From: Streptohalobacillus salinus
GTDB taxonomy: Bacteria > Bacillota > Bacilli > Bacillales > Amphibacillaceae
Assembly (NCBI RefSeq): GCF_003201605.1
Contig: NZ_QJJR01000015.1
Span: 1-58,353, forward strand
Direction: 5' to 3'
Length of the DNA stretch: 58,353 bases
The notes beneath the pieces are model-generated. The model ran no database searches. It was not told where the DNA came from and saw nothing but the letters and a program-made list of their open reading frames with translations. The translations under genes and the position numbers were made by a program. Shown piece after piece: positions 42,043 to 51,367 of this stretch (position 1 is its first letter; each line of letters starts with the position of its first letter).

Positions 42043-42688
42043 ATGACCAATCAAAGTCGCGCTCGAGTTTGCGCTTGATTCTCTGTAGAGCGTTATCAAT
42101 CGACTTGACGTGACGATTCAGTGTCGTTGATATCTCTTGATAGGTCAATCCCTCAAGATACAAATACAATACCTCTCGTTCTAGACTTGTCAAAGCTTTA
42201 TCTAGTTTACCGTGAAATATTCCTTTTTGCTCCTGGCTAATCAGTTGCGCTTCAGGATCGATGACATATTGTTGGTCACCTAAAACATCCAGGAGTGTGC
42301 GTTCAGACTCTTCATCATACATCGGTTTGTCTAATGAGACATAAGAATTTAATGGGCTATGTTTTAAACGCGTCGCCGCTTTGATTGCTGTTATCATTTG
42401 TCTTGTCACGCAAAGCTCCGCAAAGGCACGAAAACTCGCTTGATAACTGTCATCAAAATCGCGGACCGCTTTATAAAGACCGACCATGCCTTCTTGAACG
42501 ATATCCTCATAATCTGCCCCAACTAAGAAATACGTGCCTGCTTTTTTTCTCACAAACCCACGGTATTTTTGGATCAGGTATTCCAGCGCTAATGGGTCCC
42601 CAGCTTTCACATAAGCCGTTAAGCGCTCGTCTGATAGCTGTTCATACGTTATTTGTTCATTATCCATACCTAGGTCTTGTTGATACAA
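42029..42688 (-). CDS. sigH: RNA polymerase sigma factor SigH (Spo0H-like)
   Basis: Alternative sigma factor of the sigma-70 family, controlling competence or early-stationary/sporulation genes in relatives. I prefer TTG 42688 as start (AGGAGG 9 nt upstream); 219 residues versus 218 in B. subtilis. Region 2 shows ADYEDIVQEGMVGLYKAVRD (core binding, -10 helix) and ASFRAFAELCVTRQ; region 4 shows EVLYLYLEGLTYQEISTTLN and a terminal HTH. No frameshift or deletion, so the factor looks functional. SigA promoter upstream. Confidence 0.93.
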   Translation of the reverse strand: MYQQDLGMDNEQITYEQLSDERLTAYVKAGDPLALEYLIQKYRGFVRKKAGTYFLVGADYEDIVQEGMVGLYKAVRDFDDSYQASFRAFAELCVTRQMITAIKAATRLKHSPLNSYVSLDKPMYDEESERTLLDVLGDQQYVIDPEAQLISQEQKGIFHGKLDKALTSLEREVLYLYLEGLTYQEISTTLNRHVKSIDNALQRIKRKLERDFDWSLLKI

Positions 42689-42723
42689 AAGCAATCACCT
42701 CCTAAAAAGGACACACTAGAAAT

Positions 42724-42753
42724 ATTATACAGTAAGCGCTTTAATTCCGTCAA
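42724..42753 (-). promoter_or_regulatory. SigA promoter of sigH with a cre-like element in the spacer
   Basis: Minus strand TTGACG (42748-42753), 18-bp spacer, TATAAT (42724-42729). The spacer contains TTAAAGCGCTTACT (42731-42744), which fits 12 of 14 positions of the CcpA cre consensus, with a palindromic AAGCGCTT core. Confidence 0.7.
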
Positions 42754-42779
42754 CCACTTTAAGTACACCGATAAGCTGA

Positions 42780-42814
42780 CAACCTAACTTTTAGCTTTTT
42801 AAAAAGTTAGGTTG
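42780..42814 (-). other. Perfect 13-bp hairpin between rae1 and sigH
   Basis: CAACCTAACTTTT/AAAAGTTAGGTTG around a 9-nt loop, 10 bp after the rae1 stop. It probably ends the cysES-rae1 transcript although no T run follows the stem; the stem itself has a U-rich 5' arm. Confidence 0.6.
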
Positions 42815-42824
42815 CGCGTTAACA

Positions 42825-43331
42825 TCATTCTCCACGGCGCATTTTTTCTAGTGCTTCCCAGACCGTATCGTTAACAATCGGTTGCCGCGTTTGTTTTTGT
42901 GCTTTATAACGGACCAAATCTTCCGTGATTTCCGCTTGAATATGCTTAATTTCCAGTTCAAGTTCACGGGCAGATTTTCGGTAAGCACCTTGTTGAAAGA
43001 TGGTCCGTTGTTCTGTGTAATCGCTTGTCGCTACATACACTTTCGTTCTAACATTCTTCAACTGTTTCACTAAGCGTTCTATACACTCATCAGCTGTTTC
43101 TTTTTCCCTCGTGTAAATAATCTCAACGTCGTATTTATTGTCTTCCGATCCAAGTCCTTTTACTTCATAGGCATCAAAGACAACAATGACGCGATAACCA
43201 CGATAAGCCTTATATTCAGCCATCTTCTCAATTAAGATTTGCCTTGCCTGATCTAAATCTTTATCTTTTAGTACCTGTAGTTCTGGCCAGTCACCAATCA
43301 TGTTATAGCCGTCGACCAATAAGACATCCAT
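42825..43331 (-). CDS. rae1: Ribosome-dependent mRNA endonuclease Rae1 (NYN domain)
   Basis: 168 residues with the NYN/PIN-like fold: catalytic-acid motif VDGYNMIGDW at the N-terminus, VIVVFDAYEVKG near 50 and VYVATSDYTEQ near 97. B. subtilis Rae1 (YacP) cuts mRNA in the ribosomal A site. Its start is 2 bp from the rlmB stop, and the order mrnC-rlmB-rae1-sigH is standard. Confidence 0.9.
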   Translation of the reverse strand: MDVLLVDGYNMIGDWPELQVLKDKDLDQARQILIEKMAEYKAYRGYRVIVVFDAYEVKGLGSEDNKYDVEIIYTREKETADECIERLVKQLKNVRTKVYVATSDYTEQRTIFQQGAYRKSARELELEIKHIQAEITEDLVRYKAQKQTRQPIVNDTVWEALEKMRRGE

Positions 43332-43333
43332 CC

Positions 43334-44101
43334 TTAATTCCCCAGTGGATGGCGGTTGCGATAGACTTCATACATAAGCAAACTGGCAGCAACTGAGGCA
43401 TTAAGTGAGGAAACATGACCATCCATCGCTAATTTTATCGTCCAATCACATTTTTCTTTAACTAAGCGGCTCATTCCTTTGCCTTCATTCCCGATGACAA
43501 GCGCAAGCGGCATATCACTTTCCAATTCACGATAATCTTTATCAGCATCCGCTTCAGTGCCGACGACCCACACCCCACGTTCTTTTAAATGGTCAATCGT
43601 TTGGGCCATATTCGTAATCCGCACAACCGGGACATACTCTATCGCACCAGCTGATGTTTTTGCGACCGTCGCTGTTAACCCAACTGCACGTCGTTTCGGA
43701 ATGATCACCCCATGGCAACCGACCGCATCCGCGGTCCGTAATATTGAGCCTAAATTATGAGGGTCTTCTATTTCATCAAGTAACATGAAAAATGGTTGTT
43801 CTTCTTTCGCCTTCGCGCGGTCAAATAAATCATCAAGTGTCGCATATTGGTAAGCTGCTACAGAAGCAACAATACCTTGGTGTGTGCCATCAACCAACTG
43901 GTCAAGTTTTTTCTTTGGCACTTTTTTAACAATGATTCCTTTTTCTTTCGCTAAGCGATTCAATTGCTGGGTTGTCTTTGGATTCAGTTGATCCTGGATA
44001 AACACCTTGTTGATGGCTCGTTCACTTTTTAGCGCTTCTACAACGGGATTCTTACCAATGATCCACTCGTCAGTCGCTTGTTCATGTGCTTGATCACGCA
44101 T
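43334..44101 (-). CDS. rlmB: 23S rRNA (guanosine-2'-O-)-methyltransferase RlmB
   Basis: SpoU/TrmH-family enzyme that methylates 23S rRNA G2251-type sites. Start ATG 44101 (MRDQAHEQ) after AAGGATG; the frame is open to 44122. 255 residues. N-terminal substrate-binding domain (WIIGKNPVVEALKSERAINK), then knot motifs DEIEDPHNLGSILRTADAVG, PLALVIGNEGKGMSRLV and SLNASVAASLLMYEVYR. Overlaps mrnC by 8 bp. Confidence 0.94.
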   Translation of the reverse strand: MRDQAHEQATDEWIIGKNPVVEALKSERAINKVFIQDQLNPKTTQQLNRLAKEKGIIVKKVPKKKLDQLVDGTHQGIVASVAAYQYATLDDLFDRAKAKEEQPFFMLLDEIEDPHNLGSILRTADAVGCHGVIIPKRRAVGLTATVAKTSAGAIEYVPVVRITNMAQTIDHLKERGVWVVGTEADADKDYRELESDMPLALVIGNEGKGMSRLVKEKCDWTIKLAMDGHVSSLNASVAASLLMYEVYRNRHPLGN

Positions 44102-44504
44102 TATCTGCCACATCCTTTTCAATATAATTTACCGCTTCCGTTAAAAGATGGTCAAGGCGTTCTTGATGCTCACAGAAATAATGAAAGCCCAGTAACGCCT
44201 CAAACCCCGTGCTATAGCGGTATGTCATTACATCGGTATTTTTTGGTACCGTTTTTGATTTCGCATTACGTCCACGCCTAACCACACTCAGTTCTTCCTC
44301 CGTCAACACGTCCTCACTAAGCCAATAACGCAATACTTTAGCTTGTTGCTTCGCACTCACAAATGTCACCGCCGCTTGATGGAGACGATTGACATTCACT
44401 TTCCCTAACCGAATGAGGTGATCACGCACATACACTTCATAAAGTACATCACCCATATATGCCAGTGCTAAGCTTTTCATTTGCAGAACATCATTTTCTT
44501 TCAT
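44094..44504 (-). CDS. mrnC: Mini-ribonuclease 3 (MrnC)
   Basis: RNase III-like catalytic domain without dsRBD; trims 23S rRNA precursor ends. Start ATG 44504, 7 nt after GCGAGGG, gives 136 residues (about 143 in B. subtilis). LALAYMGDVLYEVYVRDHLI holds the catalytic Asp, and RRGRNAKSKT plus TGFEALLGFHYFC are family hallmarks. Located between cysS and rlmB. Confidence 0.93.
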   Translation of the reverse strand: MKENDVLQMKSLALAYMGDVLYEVYVRDHLIRLGKVNVNRLHQAAVTFVSAKQQAKVLRYWLSEDVLTEEELSVVRRGRNAKSKTVPKNTDVMTYRYSTGFEALLGFHYFCEHQERLDHLLTEAVNYIEKDVADNA

Positions 44505-44508
44505 CGCG

Positions 44509-45903
44509 TTACCCTCGCTTCCAACGTGTGCCACCAGCAGTATCTTCCAATAAGATGCCTTGATCTACCAACTGATCACGCAGCTCATCAGCCCGCTTGA
44601 AATCACGATTTTTTCGTGCTGTTTCTCTTTCTTCAATCAATCGCTCGACAGCTTCATCAAGTAACACTTGATCCGCTTCAAATGTCAGACCGAGCACAGT
44701 AAGAAGCTCATCAAACAGACCGATATACGCATGTAGATCACCCGCAAACCGTGTCTCTTCTTGAAGATAAAGATTAATTTGCTTAGCTAAATCAAAAAGC
44801 ACCGCCAGCGCATTGGCTGTGTTAAAGTCATCATCCATCGCATCTTCAAAATCGCGTCTAAGTTTAATCACTTTCTCCTTTACCACTTCCGTTTCCCCCA
44901 GCTCGAGATCTTGGGTCACTTCTTGGGCCCGTTGATAAGCTGTTTTAAGTCGATTAAAACCAGCCTTCGCTTGTTCAAGTAAGCCCATACTAAAATTAAT
45001 CGGCGAACGGTAATGCACGCTTAAGATAAAGTAGCGAATCAGTATCCCGTCAAATTGTTCTAACAACTCTCGTGTTAACACAATGTTACCAATTGATTTT
45101 GACATTTTTTCATCCTCAATATTAATATAGCCGTTATGGAGCCAGTAATTTGCGAATGTATGGCCATTGCAACTTTCTGATTGGGCAATCTCATTTTCGT
45201 GATGCGGAAATGCAAGGTCTTGTCCACCGGCATGAATATCAATCGTTTCACCTAAATGTGCTTTTGCCATGGCTGAACATTCGATATGCCATCCTGGGCG
45301 CCCTTTACCCCATGGTGCTTCCCAGTATAATTCATCTGCTTTCGCATCTTTCCATAAAGCAAAATCAAGCGGGTCTTCTTTTCGTCTATCAACATCAATC
45401 CGAGCACCCGAACGCAAATCATCTAATGATTGATGTGACAATTTGCCGTAATCTTCATACTTACGGACTCTAAAGTAAACATCCCCTGCCACGACATAAG
45501 CAAAACCTTTGTCAATCAATGCTTTAATAAAAGCGATGATCTCTGGCATCGTATCCGTTACGCGTGGGTAGTGAGTGGCTTCTTTCACACCAAGACTCGC
45601 TGTATCTGCTTTATACGCTTCAATGTAGCGGTCACTTAATGTTAAAACATCCGTGTTCGCCGCTTTAGCTGCTTTAATAAGCTTATCATCCACATCGGTG
45701 AAATTTAATACATAATCTACGTCATAGTTACGGTATTCTAAATAACGACGCACGGTATCGAACACGACCGCTGGTCGAGCGTTACCAATATGAATATAGT
45801 TATAGACCGTTGGTCCACACACATACATTTTTACTTTATTTGCTTCGATGGATTGAAACAACTCTTTTTTACGGGTCAGTGTATTATATAACTTAATCGT
45901 CAC
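44509..45903 (-). CDS. cysS: Cysteinyl-tRNA synthetase
   Basis: Class I synthetase of 464 residues. GTG start 45903 after GGAGT. Zinc Cys in [20 protein letters not shown] (with HIGH-like HIGN), [11 protein letters not shown] and [20 protein letters not shown], and KMSKSIGN near 267. The N-terminus overlaps cysE by 11 bp. Part of the T-box-controlled cysES unit. Confidence 0.97.
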   Translation of the reverse strand: MTIKLYNTLTRKKELFQSIEANKVKMYVCGPTVYNYIHIGNARPAVVFDTVRRYLEYRNYDVDYVLNFTDVDDKLIKAAKAANTDVLTLSDRYIEAYKADTASLGVKEATHYPRVTDTMPEIIAFIKALIDKGFAYVVAGDVYFRVRKYEDYGKLSHQSLDDLRSGARIDVDRRKEDPLDFALWKDAKADELYWEAPWGKGRPGWHIECSAMAKAHLGETIDIHAGGQDLAFPHHENEIAQSESCNGHTFANYWLHNGYINIEDEKMSKSIGNIVLTRELLEQFDGILIRYFILSVHYRSPINFSMGLLEQAKAGFNRLKTAYQRAQEVTQDLELGETEVVKEKVIKLRRDFEDAMDDDFNTANALAVLFDLAKQINLYLQEETRFAGDLHAYIGLFDELLTVLGLTFEADQVLLDEAVERLIEERETARKNRDFKRADELRDQLVDQGILLEDTAGGTRWKRG

Positions 45904-46552
45904 GCGTGTTCACTCCTTTTAGTTGGTCGACCATTTGTTTTAACGCACGTACTTCTTCTTTTAATTCTTCTAAACAATCATCCACAGGATCTGGTAATTT
46001 ATTATGGTCGAGATCTTTCCGAACTTTTTTACCATTTTGAATAACGACATGACCAGGAATACCAACCACTGTCGAATACTCAGGGACATCCTCTAAGACG
46101 ACCGATCCTGCACCAACTTTAGAATTTAATCCGATTGTGATCGCCCCTAATACTTTCGCACCCGAAGCTACGAGGGTATTGTCTTTCAAGGTTGGGTGAC
46201 GCTTTCCTTTTTGTTTACCTGTTCCTCCTAATGTTACCCCTTGATAGATGGTCACATTATTGCCGATTTCACACGTTTCACCAATTACAACACCCATGCC
46301 ATGATCAATAAAAAAGCGCCGACCAATCTTAGCCCCTGGGTGAATTTCAATCCCTGTGAAAAAGCGACTGATTTGCGAAATAACACGGGCAATGAAAAAG
46401 AATTTCTGTCGGTAAAAAAAGTGCGCTAATCGGTGCGACCAGACAGCATGCAGGCCTGCATAAGTAAGGATGACTTCTACATAGGAACGCGCTGCTGGGT
46501 CTTGGTCAAAAATTACTTCAATATCTTCTTTCATGCGTTTAAATAGTTGCAT
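45893..46552 (-). CDS. cysE: Serine O-acetyltransferase
   Basis: Makes O-acetylserine, the carbon skeleton for cysteine. Start ATG 46552 ([20 protein letters not shown]) after GGAGG; the longer open frame to 46654 runs through the T-box terminator and is not real. 219 residues. N-terminal helical part, then left-handed beta-helix hexapeptides [58 protein letters not shown]-terminal coiled tail. First gene after the cysteine T-box. Confidence 0.95.
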   Translation of the reverse strand: MQLFKRMKEDIEVIFDQDPAARSYVEVILTYAGLHAVWSHRLAHFFYRQKFFFIARVISQISRFFTGIEIHPGAKIGRRFFIDHGMGVVIGETCEIGNNVTIYQGVTLGGTGKQKGKRHPTLKDNTLVASGAKVLGAITIGLNSKVGAGSVVLEDVPEYSTVVGIPGHVVIQNGKKVRKDLDHNKLPDPVDDCLEELKEEVRALKQMVDQLKGVNTRDD

Positions 46553-46581
46553 ATTTATCGTCACCTCCATTAAAAAAAGAC

Positions 46582-46815
46582 AAAAAGACGCCTCTGTGTA
46601 TTGATGACACAGAGACGCCTTTTCGCGCGGTTCCACTCTGTTTAGGTAAAACAACTACCCCAAACTTATCTTTGATAACGATGGTATCACCGCTTTAATC
46701 TACTCTTGTTCGACTAAAGAACTCCGAGGGGCACTGTATACATACGACTTAAAACCACTTCCAGCCATGGTGGTTTTCTCTTCTGTTAAGTCTGTTATAT
46801 ATACCTTCCTCATCT
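46582..46815 (-). promoter_or_regulatory. Cysteine T-box riboswitch controlling cysE-cysS
   Basis: The minus strand contains the T-box sequence GAGTGGAACCGCG (around 46624-46638) followed directly by a strong terminator: 17-bp stem AAAAGGCGUCUCUGUGU/ACACAGAGGCGUCUUUU (46582-46623). Upstream lies a long structured Stem I (46720-46815) with a TGC triplet (46731-46733) that could be the Cys specifier. Uncharged tRNA-Cys would pair with the T-box and prevent termination. The downstream genes (Cys-tRNA synthetase and serine acetyltransferase) fit. Confidence 0.88.
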
Positions 46816-46829
46816 CTGTTTTTATCGTT

Positions 46830-48296
46830 TTATGATGCCTCAGAAATAAGTGCTTTTAAACGTGTCGTGACAACCGCTTTTCCGAGTAAGGCGATCGCTT
46901 GTGGTAATTCTGGTCCGTGCATCTGACCCGTTGTTGCAACACGAATCGGCATAAACAAACCTTTTCCTTTTACTTTTGTTGCTTTTTGAGTTGCTTTAAT
47001 TGCTGCTTTAACAGCATCTGCATCTAAGCTTTCAAGTGCTTCAAGTTCCGACAAGAAATGCGTGAGCACGGTGTTGACTTGTTCTTCAGCAAGGACTGCT
47101 TGTTCCTTCTCACCATACACCAAGTCGGTTTGGAAGAATAACTCCGTTAATTCAATAATTTCAGCGCCATAGTTTAATTGATCTTTATAAAGTAAAATCA
47201 CATCCGTTGCCCATTGCTTGGTAGCTTCACTCATATCATCGGTTAATTTACCCGCTTTCATTAGGTGTGGCATGGTTAATTCAACCACTTCTTCAGCTGA
47301 TAATTGTTTGATGTATTGATTGTTCATCCATTTTAGTTTGACGGGATCGAAGATGGCGGCTGACGTTGACAAACGTTCTGGGTCAAAAATTTCAACAAAT
47401 TGGTCGTGGGTGAAAATCTCTTCTTCCCCAACCGGTGACCAACCCAGTAGGCCAATAAAGTTAAACATCGCTTCTGGCAAATAACCTAAGTTTTTATACT
47501 GTTCAATGAACTGTAAGATATGCTGATCACGTTTACTTAGTTTTTTACGTTCTTCGTTTAAGATTAATGTCATATGACCGTATTGTGGCGCTTCCCAACC
47601 AAACGCATCAAAAATCATCCGTTGTTTTGGGGTGTTAGAAATATGCTCTTCCCCGCGCAACACATGGGAGATTTCCATTAAGTGATCATCAACAGCAACG
47701 GCAAAGTTATAGGTCGGAATGCCATTCTTTTTCACCATGACCCAGTCGCCGAAATCGCTTGATTCAAAGGTAATATCACCACGCACAATATCGTTAAAGG
47801 TATAGCTTGTGTTTTCTGGTACACGGAAACGAATGCTTGCTTCGCGCCCTTCTTTTTCAAATGCTTCGATTTGTGCCGCTGATAAATCACGGTGTGCACC
47901 TGAATATTTAGGGGTTTGATGATTACGCCGTTGTTCCTCGCGCTCTAGATCTAACTCTTCTTCTGTCATGTAGCATTTATAAGCAAGGCCTCGTTCTAAT
48001 AATTCGTTTACATATTTTTCATAAATATCTAAACGCTCCATTTGCCGATACGGGCCATAGTCACCACCGACATCTGCCCCTTCATCCCACGTTAAGCCTA
48101 ACCATTTCAGATAGTTTAACTGACTTTCTTCGCCGCCCTCTACGTTGCGTTTCTGGTCAGTGTCTTCTGTTCTAATGATGAATTTTCCACCGAAGTGTTT
48201 CGTAAATAAGTAATTGAATAGTGCTGTTCTTGCGTTACCAATATGCAAATGTCCCGTTGGACTTGGTGCATAGCGTACCCGTACATCGTTTGACAT
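46830..48296 (-). CDS. gltX: Glutamyl-tRNA synthetase
   Basis: Class I synthetase of 488 residues (about 483 in B. subtilis). HIGH-type [20 protein letters not shown] at the N-terminus and KLSKRDQ (KMSKS loop) near 256. In bacilli it is usually non-discriminating and also charges tRNA-Gln; this is inferred. Follows a 272-bp gap after yacL where ispD and ispF would stand in Bacillus. Starts 6-8 nt after AAAGGGG. Confidence 0.97.
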   Translation of the reverse strand: MSNDVRVRYAPSPTGHLHIGNARTALFNYLFTKHFGGKFIIRTEDTDQKRNVEGGEESQLNYLKWLGLTWDEGADVGGDYGPYRQMERLDIYEKYVNELLERGLAYKCYMTEEELDLEREEQRRNHQTPKYSGAHRDLSAAQIEAFEKEGREASIRFRVPENTSYTFNDIVRGDITFESSDFGDWVMVKKNGIPTYNFAVAVDDHLMEISHVLRGEEHISNTPKQRMIFDAFGWEAPQYGHMTLILNEERKKLSKRDQHILQFIEQYKNLGYLPEAMFNFIGLLGWSPVGEEEIFTHDQFVEIFDPERLSTSAAIFDPVKLKWMNNQYIKQLSAEEVVELTMPHLMKAGKLTDDMSEATKQWATDVILLYKDQLNYGAEIIELTELFFQTDLVYGEKEQAVLAEEQVNTVLTHFLSELEALESLDADAVKAAIKATQKATKVKGKGLFMPIRVATTGQMHGPELPQAIALLGKAVVTTRLKALISEAS

Positions 48297-48513
48297 AATA
48301 TATGTTCCCCTTTCAATCGTCTCATGTTTGTCTTTCCTTAGTTTATCATTTTTTTCTGCTTTTTGCTCACCAATTGCAATCTTTTATTTGAATTGCTGTT
48401 TCATGCCCTCTACCGAGCGACAAAACGCTGGAAGAAGCAGGCCTCTCGTCAACAAGTAAGATGCATAACCCTACCTACCGGTGTCGATTGCCTTACTTAC
48501 ACACATTGGCATA

Positions 48514-48547
48514 AGAAAAAGTGATAACGACGGTTATCACTTTTTCT
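48514..48547 (-). terminator. Bidirectional terminator after yacL
   Basis: Perfect 13-bp stem AAAAAGTGATAAC/GTTATCACTTTTT with a 4-nt loop, T runs on both strands, 21 bp after the yacL stop. gltX therefore needs its own promoter in the remaining ~215 bp; I see only a weak -10 (TGATAA near 48342) there. Confidence 0.9.
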
Positions 48548-48568
48548 TCTCTATCTGTTATACCTTTT

Positions 48569-49675
48569 TTATTGCGCTTTTTCAAGTGCTTTTGGTTTAG
48601 CAAAGATCATTCGACCTGCTGAGGTTTGTAAAACACTTGTAATGATCACGTCGATTGTCTCGCCAATGTAATTACGTCCTTCTTCGACAACAATCATCGT
48701 GCCATCATCAAGATAAGCTACCCCTTGGTTTTGTTCTTTCCCGTCTTTAATCACTTGGACCATTAACTCTTCGCCAGGTAGAACCACCGGTTTGACAGCA
48801 TTAGCTAAGTCATTAATGTTTAAGACTTGTACATTTTGAAACTCACACACTTTATTTAAATTAAAGTCATTCGTGACGACAATTCCGTCCATCACTTTTG
48901 CTAATTTCACAAGTTTGCTATCCACTTCCTGGATCTCTTCAAAATCTCCATCATACATTTCCACATCGATTGGAATGTCTTTCTGTAAGCGATTCAAGAC
49001 GTCTAACCCTCGTCTCCCGCGATTACGCTTCAACGCATCTGATGAGTCTGCAATGTGCTGCAACTCTTCTAAGACAAACATCGGAATAACGAGTGTGCCT
49101 TCTAAAAAGGCTGTTTGACAAATATCTGCAATCCGCCCATCGATAATTACACTCGTATCTAACAATTTCTTTTTCGGAGCTTTGACGGCTGGGTCTTCCT
49201 CTACGGCTTTCGGTTCCTTCTCACGTTTAGCAAGCGTCAGTAAGTTTAAAAATTCATCCCGCCGCTGAAAACCAACTTGAAACCCTAAATACCCAAGCAA
49301 AGCGGTCACAAATAGCGGCGCAATTTGTGAAATGATGATCACTTCAAAATCTTGTATTGGTTGATTAATAATATACGCAATCACAAGGCCAATGACTAAT
49401 CCAAAACTACCAAAGAATAAATTTGCCAGCGGGGCTTTGATTAAAATATCCTCCGCAAATGTAATAAATCTCACAATGTAATCCACTAACCAAAATGATA
49501 ATAAATATAAAATGATGGCACCTAACACAAGTCCGACATATGGCGCGATAAACGGTTGGTCAATCACACTGCCGCGTAAAAATGAAATAAGTGAAACTAC
49601 ATCCGGAAAGTATAAAAAACCAATCGTTCCCCCGGTAATAATAATAAATAATTGCACAAATTTTCTGAGCACCAT
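48569..49675 (-). CDS. yacL: PIN/TRAM-domain membrane protein YacL
   Basis: 368 residues from ATG 49675 (MVLRKFVQLFIIITGG) behind GAGGGGGTGA; the open frame to 49717 is extra. Four hydrophobic segments in the first ~150 residues, a PIN nuclease-like domain (KKLLDTSVIIDGRIADIC, then VLEELQHIADSSD and VTNDFNLNKVCE) and a C-terminal TRAM domain (PGEELMVQVIKDGKEQNQGV). Function not established; a membrane-tethered RNase is inferred from the PIN acidic residues. In Bacillus it follows disA; here it directly follows radA. Confidence 0.92.
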   Translation of the reverse strand: MVLRKFVQLFIIITGGTIGFLYFPDVVSLISFLRGSVIDQPFIAPYVGLVLGAIILYLLSFWLVDYIVRFITFAEDILIKAPLANLFFGSFGLVIGLVIAYIINQPIQDFEVIIISQIAPLFVTALLGYLGFQVGFQRRDEFLNLLTLAKREKEPKAVEEDPAVKAPKKKLLDTSVIIDGRIADICQTAFLEGTLVIPMFVLEELQHIADSSDALKRNRGRRGLDVLNRLQKDIPIDVEMYDGDFEEIQEVDSKLVKLAKVMDGIVVTNDFNLNKVCEFQNVQVLNINDLANAVKPVVLPGEELMVQVIKDGKEQNQGVAYLDDGTMIVVEEGRNYIGETIDVIITSVLQTSAGRMIFAKPKALEKAQ

Positions 49676-49753
49676 CTTCACCCCCTCAATATTTTTTCTC
49701 ATGCCCACATGAGGCATGCCTTACTCATCTAACTAAGGTCATTATTTGCTTGT

Positions 49754-51124
49754 TTATTCATCTGCGAATGTTTTATTTAATGCTTCTTGAATCGATTGTA
49801 CACCAATAACTTCAATATCTACATTGACTTGCAAACCTTCTAAATTCCGACTCGGAATAATTGCGCGTTTAAAACCTAATTTAGCCGCTTCTTGAATCCG
49901 TTGTTCTATTCGGGCTACCCGCCTGATTTCTCCGGTTAAACCAACTTCACCAATTAAGACATCATGTGCACGGCACGGCTTATCCTTAAAACTAGACGCG
50001 ATACTGACGGCAACAGCTAAATCAATGGCTGGCTCATCTAGTTTAACGCCCCCTGCGACTTTAACATACGCATCTTGATTTTGCATCATTAACCCGACCC
50101 GCTTTTCTAGCACAGCCATCAATAGCGGCACGCGGTTGTAATCAATGCCTGTCGCCATCCGCCTTGCTGTTCCAAAACTTGTCGGTGAAATCAATGACTG
50201 GATTTCAACCAAGACTGGACGCGTGCCTTCCATCGATGCAACCACCACTGAACCAGCAATCCCTTGTGAACGTTCTTCTAAAAAAATTTCAGAAGGGTTC
50301 ATAACTTCACGTAAACCCTCTTCTTTCATTTCAAAAATACCCATTTCATTCGTACTTCCAAACCGGTTTTTTACTCCACGTAAAATACGGAAACTATGAT
50401 GGCGTTCCCCTTCAAAGTAGAGGACAGCATCAACCATATGCTCCAGCATACGTGGTCCGGCAATCGCGCCTTCTTTCGTCACATGTCCAACAATAAAAAT
50501 GGGCACGTGTTTCGTTTTGGCAATGCGCATCAATTCACTGGTACACTCTCTAACTTGGGTTACGCTTCCTGGTGCACTCGTGACTTCATCTTTAAATATC
50601 GTTTGAATCGAGTCAATAACGATAAAATCTGGGTCAAGTTGTTCAATCTGCGCCTTAATTAAAGTTAAATTGGTTTCTGATAAGACGAATAACTCATCCG
50701 CCGTCACTGCTAAGCGGTCAGCGCGTAATTTCGTTTGTCGCGTTGATTCTTCTCCTGAAATATAAAGCACGCGATAGTTCTTGGTTGCCAATTGATCTGA
50801 TATTTGTAAAAGCAATGTCGATTTACCGATACCCGGATCACCACCAATTAATACGAGTGAACCCGGCACGATACCGCCACCTAATACCCGATTAAACTCT
50901 GGCATTGCTGTGGTCATACGTTTTTCTTCTTTTGTGTGAATTGAGGTGATTTTTTCAGGTTTTTGGGCACTATCTGAGCCGATACCGGTATGTTTGGGCG
51001 ACGATTTAACGACCGTCTCCTCTACCATGGTATTCCACTCCCCACAACTTGGGCATTTCCCCATCCACTTCGCACTTTCATAGCCACACTCTTGGCAGAC
51101 AAATTTCACTTTTGCTTTAGCCAT
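49754..51124 (-). CDS. radA: DNA repair protein RadA/Sms
   Basis: RecA-like helicase that helps branch migration in recombination. 456 residues. N-terminal C4 zinc finger [20 protein letters not shown] (10-29), Walker [11 protein letters not shown] near 94, the RadA-specific [11 protein letters not shown] near 253, and a C-terminal Lon-protease-like domain ([20 protein letters not shown]). GAGGTGA ribosome site. ClpC ends in a terminator, so radA has a separate start. Confidence 0.96.
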   Translation of the reverse strand: MAKAKVKFVCQECGYESAKWMGKCPSCGEWNTMVEETVVKSSPKHTGIGSDSAQKPEKITSIHTKEEKRMTTAMPEFNRVLGGGIVPGSLVLIGGDPGIGKSTLLLQISDQLATKNYRVLYISGEESTRQTKLRADRLAVTADELFVLSETNLTLIKAQIEQLDPDFIVIDSIQTIFKDEVTSAPGSVTQVRECTSELMRIAKTKHVPIFIVGHVTKEGAIAGPRMLEHMVDAVLYFEGERHHSFRILRGVKNRFGSTNEMGIFEMKEEGLREVMNPSEIFLEERSQGIAGSVVVASMEGTRPVLVEIQSLISPTSFGTARRMATGIDYNRVPLLMAVLEKRVGLMMQNQDAYVKVAGGVKLDEPAIDLAVAVSIASSFKDKPCRAHDVLIGEVGLTGEIRRVARIEQRIQEAAKLGFKRAIIPSRNLEGLQVNVDIEVIGVQSIQEALNKTFADE

Positions 51125-51328
51125 GATTTGATCACCTCATGATTAATTATAACCTAAAACACATGTGCCTGGGTTACATTGGGATAAATAATTTGTGTAA
51201 AAAGGATGGAACGCTTAAAAATCCAGCAGCTCTTTCTTGCTTCCTGTTTTGTAAGAACGCTACCCTCGCCGAGTCACACTAAACTTTCTTTTTACTTCTC
51301 ACTGGGCATTCTCGTTCTAACAAAGAGA

Positions 51329-51362
51329 AAAAGCTGAAAGGAAAAGACCGTCCTTTCAGCTT
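51329..51362 (-). terminator. Terminator of the ctsR-clpC operon
   Basis: 12-bp stem AAGCTGAAAGGA/TCCTTTCAGCTT (51331-51342, 51351-51362) followed by TTTTTCTC on the minus strand, 5 bp after the clpC stop. The rest of the gap to radA (51125-51328) holds a TATAAT (51146-51151) too close to the radA ribosome site for a convincing promoter. Confidence 0.8.
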
Positions 51363-51367
51363 CGTTG

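Noticed and set aside
46553-46654. N-terminal extension of the cysE frame
   Set aside because: The extra codons run through the T-box terminator stem; the GGAGG and family alignment support ATG 46552.
51125-51328. TATAAT at 51146-51151 as radA promoter
   Set aside because: It would start the mRNA almost at the ribosome site and lacks a -35 or TGn extension.
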